Shown here: in pieces, positions 6,577 to 9,030 of the stretch
Layout of the letters: each line of letters opens with the position of its first letter
Numbering within the stretch: position 1 is the stretch's first letter
Assembly: GCA_014859615.1 (NCBI GenBank)
Contig: JACUTX010000092.1
Location: forward strand, 1 to 9,030
Direction: 5' to 3'
Source of the DNA: Desulfuromonadales bacterium
GTDB taxonomy: Bacteria; Desulfobacterota; Desulfuromonadia; Desulfuromonadales; UBA2294
DNA: 9,030 nt
Notes under the pieces: model-generated
Database searches by the model: none
Told to the model about the DNA's origin: nothing
The model's input: only the letters and a program-made list of their open reading frames with translations
Made by a program: the position numbers and the translations under genes

Positions 6577-7320
6577 ATGATCAGTCTGATTGCTGCCACG
6601 GCTATTGAGTCGAACGAGATCAAGACAAGGATGACCGGCATCACAGAGACAAAGTGCGGTCGGTTTCCGCTCCTGAAAGGGAGGATCAGCGGGCATCTGG
6701 TCTCCCTGCTGATCTGCGGTGTCGGTAAAGTCAACGCGGCGCTGGCGACCGAGGCGCTGCTCTCCCTGCGCCACCCGGAGGTGGTGATTCTGTTCGGCTG
6801 CGGCGGCGCATACCCGCATAGCGGTTTGCAGGTTGGTGATCTGGCGATTGCCACGCAGGAGATCTACGGAGACGAGGGGGTGCAGTCGCCTGACGGTTTT
6901 CTCGACATGGAGCAGCTTGGTCTCCCCCTCGCCGATTACCAGGACGAACCCCTCTATAACCAGATTCCGCTCATCACGCCGATGATCAATGAAGTTCGGG
7001 CAATGCTCAAACCGGAACTCATTTCCAAAGGACAGAGTCTGATCACCGGTCCATTTGTCACCGTATCATGCGGTTCCGGCACCGATTCGTTCGCCACCGC
7101 CATCGCCAGACGTACGAGCGGCATCTGTGAAAATATGGAAGGGGCCGCTGTCGCTCAGGTCTGTCTGCAGCACAAAGTCTCGCTGCTTGAACTGCGCGGT
7201 ATCTCCAACCAGACCGGCGATCGAAATATGGCGGACTGGAACATCCCGAAAGCGACAGAGATCGTGCAACAGGCGATCTGCGAACTTCTTGCCGATTGGG
7301 AGAAGGCGATCAAGACATGA
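6577..7320 (+). CDS. mqnB: Futalosine hydrolase
   Basis: 247 residues. MqnB cleaves futalosine to hypoxanthine and dehypoxanthine futalosine in the cytoplasm, an early step of the futalosine route to menaquinone. The protein has the nucleoside phosphorylase/hydrolase fold: an N-terminal strand (MISLIAATAIESNEI), CGVGKVNAAL (47-56), and FGCGGAYPHSGLQVGDL (73-89). ENMEGAA (185-191) carries the probable substrate-binding glutamate E188. RGISNQTGDR (207-216) is the form typical of futalosine hydrolases, where methylthioadenosine nucleosidases have a S-D-x-A type motif. Length is normal for the family. The ATG at 6577 has CGGAG about 11 bases upstream, a modest site. The gene follows the hypothetical gene by 27 bases, and its stop overlaps the mqnD start (ATGA). 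The partner mqnD makes this assignment much safer than the fold alone. Confidence 0.93.
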   Translation: MISLIAATAIESNEIKTRMTGITETKCGRFPLLKGRISGHLVSLLICGVGKVNAALATEALLSLRHPEVVILFGCGGAYPHSGLQVGDLAIATQEIYGDEGVQSPDGFLDMEQLGLPLADYQDEPLYNQIPLITPMINEVRAMLKPELISKGQSLITGPFVTVSCGSGTDSFATAIARRTSGICENMEGAAVAQVCLQHKVSLLELRGISNQTGDRNMADWNIPKATEIVQQAICELLADWEKAIKT

Positions 7321-8156
7321 TCTGTCCGGAACTGACATTCGGCTATTCTCCTTGCCCGAACGATACTTTCAGCTTCTACGCCCTGACGCACGAAAAACTG
7401 CCGAATCTCTCCTTTTCCGTTCGGGAACGGCTCGAAGATGTCGAGACTCTGAATCAGCTTGCTCTCAACGGTATTCTCGACCTGACCAAAATCTCCTATC
7501 ACGCTCTCGGTCATCTGCGCCAGCAGTATGCTTTGCTCCGCAGCGGCGGAGCACTCGGCCGCGGTTGTGGTCCGCTGGTCGTCGCCTTGCAGCCAACGGA
7601 TATGACCGCCCTGCGCGGCAAAACCATTGCCATCCCGGGGCGGCTGACCACAGCCAACCTGTTGTTGCAGCTCTACGCCAAAGGGTTCGATCAGCTGCTG
7701 ATTCTCCCTTTTGACCAAATCCTCCCGGCGCTTAAAGCAGGAAAAGCTCAGGCAGGGGTCATTATTCACGAATCGCGCTTCACCTATCAAAAGCAGGGGT
7801 TTCACGAAATCATCGATCTCGGCGCCTGGTGGGAAGAAGAGACCGGTCTGCCGATCCCTCTTGGCGGCATTCTCGCCCGCCGCGATCTCGGCAAAGAGTT
7901 GATCGACTCGGTCCAGACCGCCATCCGTGCGAGCCTCGATTATGCCTGGGCCAATCCCGAACAGCCGCGCAGCTATATCCGTCAGCACGCTCAGGAACTC
8001 AGCGATACCGTCACCGACAACCATATTGATCTGTACGTCAATCCGTTTTCCCGCGATCTTGGCGACGAGGGGATCCTTGCTGTTGAAACTCTGTTTGCAC
8101 GCGCCGAAGCACTCGGTATCATTCCAGAGTCTGATCTCGACCTGTTTATGCGCTGA
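7317..8156 (+). CDS. mqnD: 1,4-dihydroxy-6-naphthoate synthase
   Basis: 279 residues. MqnD cleaves cyclic dehypoxanthine futalosine to 1,4-dihydroxy-6-naphthoate, the ring precursor of menaquinone. The fold is of the periplasmic-binding-protein type but cytoplasmic, and no signal peptide is present. Family marks are GYSPCPNDTF (9-18), LTKISYHALGH (56-66), RSGGALGRGCGPLVV (75-89), PGRLTTANLL (107-116) and VIIHESRFTY (148-157), where H151 matches the proposed catalytic histidine. PLGGILARR (181-189) is also typical. The ATG at 7317 overlaps the mqnB stop by four bases (ATGA), with GGGAGAAGG upstream. A start at 7296 inside mqnB would add seven residues and is less likely. The overlap indicates translational coupling of consecutive-pathway enzymes. 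MqnA, MqnC and MqnE are not in the window and are probably elsewhere in the genome. Confidence 0.95.
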   Translation: MICPELTFGYSPCPNDTFSFYALTHEKLPNLSFSVRERLEDVETLNQLALNGILDLTKISYHALGHLRQQYALLRSGGALGRGCGPLVVALQPTDMTALRGKTIAIPGRLTTANLLLQLYAKGFDQLLILPFDQILPALKAGKAQAGVIIHESRFTYQKQGFHEIIDLGAWWEEETGLPIPLGGILARRDLGKELIDSVQTAIRASLDYAWANPEQPRSYIRQHAQELSDTVTDNHIDLYVNPFSRDLGDEGILAVETLFARAEALGIIPESDLDLFMR

Positions 8157-8275
8157 ACAACAGTAGCCCGCATGCTTACGCGGTTTGAGCAGGGGACTGA
8201 ATCGTTACGTTGTCTTTGACAAAAGTTATTTTGTTGCACCCCTCACTTTATATTGAACAACAAAGGAGAATTTCC
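8157..8275 (+). promoter_or_regulatory. Intergenic region with probable FKBP gene promoter
   Basis: No gene is seen here. TTGACA (8216-8221) is a perfect -35 hexamer, but the good -10-like TATATT (8249-8254) lies 27 bases on, too far for a normal sigma-70 pair. At the normal 17-base spacing there is instead CCCCTC (8239-8244), loosely like a heat-shock -10. A promoter is likely in this interval, but its class is unclear. The ribosome site AAAGGAG follows at 8262-8268. Confidence 0.35.
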
Positions 8276-8962
8276 ATGCCCGTTACCAAAGTTTTACTCT
8301 TGACTCTTCTCTGTCTGTCGCTCGCTCTCACAACGGCAATCGCCGGGGAGCAGCCGAAGCTTGATACCTTACAGAAAAAAATCAGCTACGCCATCGGTCG
8401 CCAGATCGGCGATTCACTCAGGAAGAGCGGCCTTGAGATCGATCTCGATATTTTTGCCGCCACTGTTGCAGAGACTCTCGCCGGAACTCCCGACCGCTTG
8501 ACCGATGCCGAAAAGATGGAGGTGAGCAGCGCCATGCAGCGCCAGCAGACCGAGCATGCGGCCAAAGTGACCGATGAGAACAAAAGCCAGGGGGCCGCTT
8601 TTCTGGCTGAGAATGCCAAACAGGACGGGATCAAAGTTCTGGAAAGTGGACTCCAGTACAAGGTCGTGACGGCCGGTTCCGGCAAAACGCCCGGTCTTGC
8701 CGACAGCGTGACTGTTCACTATCGCGGTACCCTGATCGACGGCACCGAATTCGACAGCTCTTTCAAGCGTGGTCAGCCGGTGACCTTTCCGGTCAACGGC
8801 GTAATCAAGGGGTGGACCGAAGCGTTGCAGCTGATGCAGGAGGGGGATAAATGGCAGCTCTTCATCCCCGCAGACCTCGCTTACGGTGAGCGTGGTGCCG
8901 GGGCGAGCATCGGCCCGCACGCGACCCTGATCTTTGACGTCGAACTGATCAAGGTGAACTAA
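8276..8962 (+). CDS. Secreted FKBP-type peptidyl-prolyl cis-trans isomerase (Mip/FklB-like)
   Basis: 228 residues from the ATG at 8276, which has a strong ribosome site (AAAGGAG, 7-base spacing). A reading from 8210 adds 22 residues with no such site. Residues 1-23 form a signal peptide: a lysine, a long Leu-rich core, then AIA before the likely cut at A23/G24. The cysteine at 13 is not in a lipobox, so this is a soluble periplasmic protein. Residues 28-120 are the helical dimerisation domain of Mip/FkpA/FklB proteins (KISYAIGRQIGDSL at 35-48, then a long charged helix). The FKBP domain covers about 125-227: VHYRGTL (147-153, Y149), EFDSS (158-162), VIKGW (176-180), LAYGERGAG (201-209) and LIFDVEL (218-224). 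It probably speeds proline isomerisation in folding envelope proteins. It lies 119 bases after mqnD and is likely transcribed separately. Confidence 0.92.
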   Translation: MPVTKVLLLTLLCLSLALTTAIAGEQPKLDTLQKKISYAIGRQIGDSLRKSGLEIDLDIFAATVAETLAGTPDRLTDAEKMEVSSAMQRQQTEHAAKVTDENKSQGAAFLAENAKQDGIKVLESGLQYKVVTAGSGKTPGLADSVTVHYRGTLIDGTEFDSSFKRGQPVTFPVNGVIKGWTEALQLMQEGDKWQLFIPADLAYGERGAGASIGPHATLIFDVELIKVN

Positions 8963-9005
8963 AAAGAAGCTTTGTTTTTTTGTAACTATTCAGCAGCAGC
9001 GAAAA

Positions 9006-9030
9006 GGGTGTCATTCCCGAGGGTGTAATC
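9006..9030. repeat. Edge-truncated direct/inverted repeat
   Basis: GGGTGT occurs at 9006-9011 and again at 9021-9026 (15-base period; the first ten bases of each unit match at eight positions). ATTCCCGA (9013-9020) lies between them, and the window ends in TC, which could begin the complementary arm TCGGGAAT. It resembles a small dispersed palindromic repeat cut off by the window, but only half can be seen. Confidence 0.3.

Noticed and set aside
7155..8024. Minus-strand frame of 289 aa across mqnB/mqnD
   Set aside because: It overlaps two confidently identified genes on the other strand, and its translation shows no family features.
8167..8184. Hairpin CCGC-N8-GCGG after mqnD as a terminator
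   Set aside because: The stem is only four base pairs with a long loop and no real T-tract.
8963..8985. Possible terminator after the FKBP gene (AAAAAGAAGCTTTGTTTTTTT)
   Set aside because: It has a T-run, but the only pairing is the AAGCTT palindrome without a proper loop and a few A-T pairs, so no stable GC stem.

Overview
The window looks like chromosomal DNA of an anaerobic deltaproteobacterium of the Desulfuromonas/Geobacter/Pelobacter type. This is inferred from moderate-to-high GC genes, the futalosine route to menaquinone, a divergent two-subunit biotin-dependent carboxylase, and a CxxC mini-protein plus FKBP-type isomerase in the same neighbourhood. No mobile element, CRISPR array, tRNA or rRNA was seen. 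The taxonomic call is an impression and no search supports it.

Layout. (1) 15-230 (+): a 71-residue four-cysteine zinc-ribbon protein of unknown role. (2) 270-300: a strong hairpin that can terminate transcription from both sides, between convergent genes. (3) 4986 down to 331 (-): a two-gene operon. The carboxyltransferase subunit (574 aa) comes first, and 51 bp later the fused biotin carboxylase/biotin carrier subunit (959 aa). Together they supply all three activities of an acyl-CoA carboxylase: ATP-driven carboxylation of biotin, the biotin carrier, and transfer to an acyl-CoA. Both proteins are unlike textbook members. The biotin carboxylase has extra segments, an unassigned central region of about 230 residues, and a carrier domain of the AccB type with a 'thumb'. 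The acyl-CoA substrate cannot be read from the sequence. (4) 4987-5457: an AT-rich divergent intergenic/leader region with two short inverted repeats and a possible leader peptide. (5) 5458-8156 (+): a three-gene operon. It holds an unrecognised 363-residue protein, then mqnB (futalosine hydrolase) 27 bp later, then mqnD (1,4-dihydroxy-6-naphthoate synthase), which overlaps mqnB by ATGA. MqnB removes the purine base from futalosine. MqnC (not in this window) cyclises the product, and MqnD then cleaves the cyclic intermediate to the naphthoate precursor of menaquinone. (6) 8276-8962 (+): a secreted FKBP-type peptidyl-prolyl isomerase with an N-terminal dimerisation domain, probably with its own promoter. 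(7) 8963-9030: a short AT-rich tail, then a small direct/inverted repeat cut off by the window edge.

The most unusual content is the carboxylase pair (region 3) and the unknown protein leading the menaquinone operon (region 5). Nothing here can be shown to be a wholly new system from sequence reading alone.
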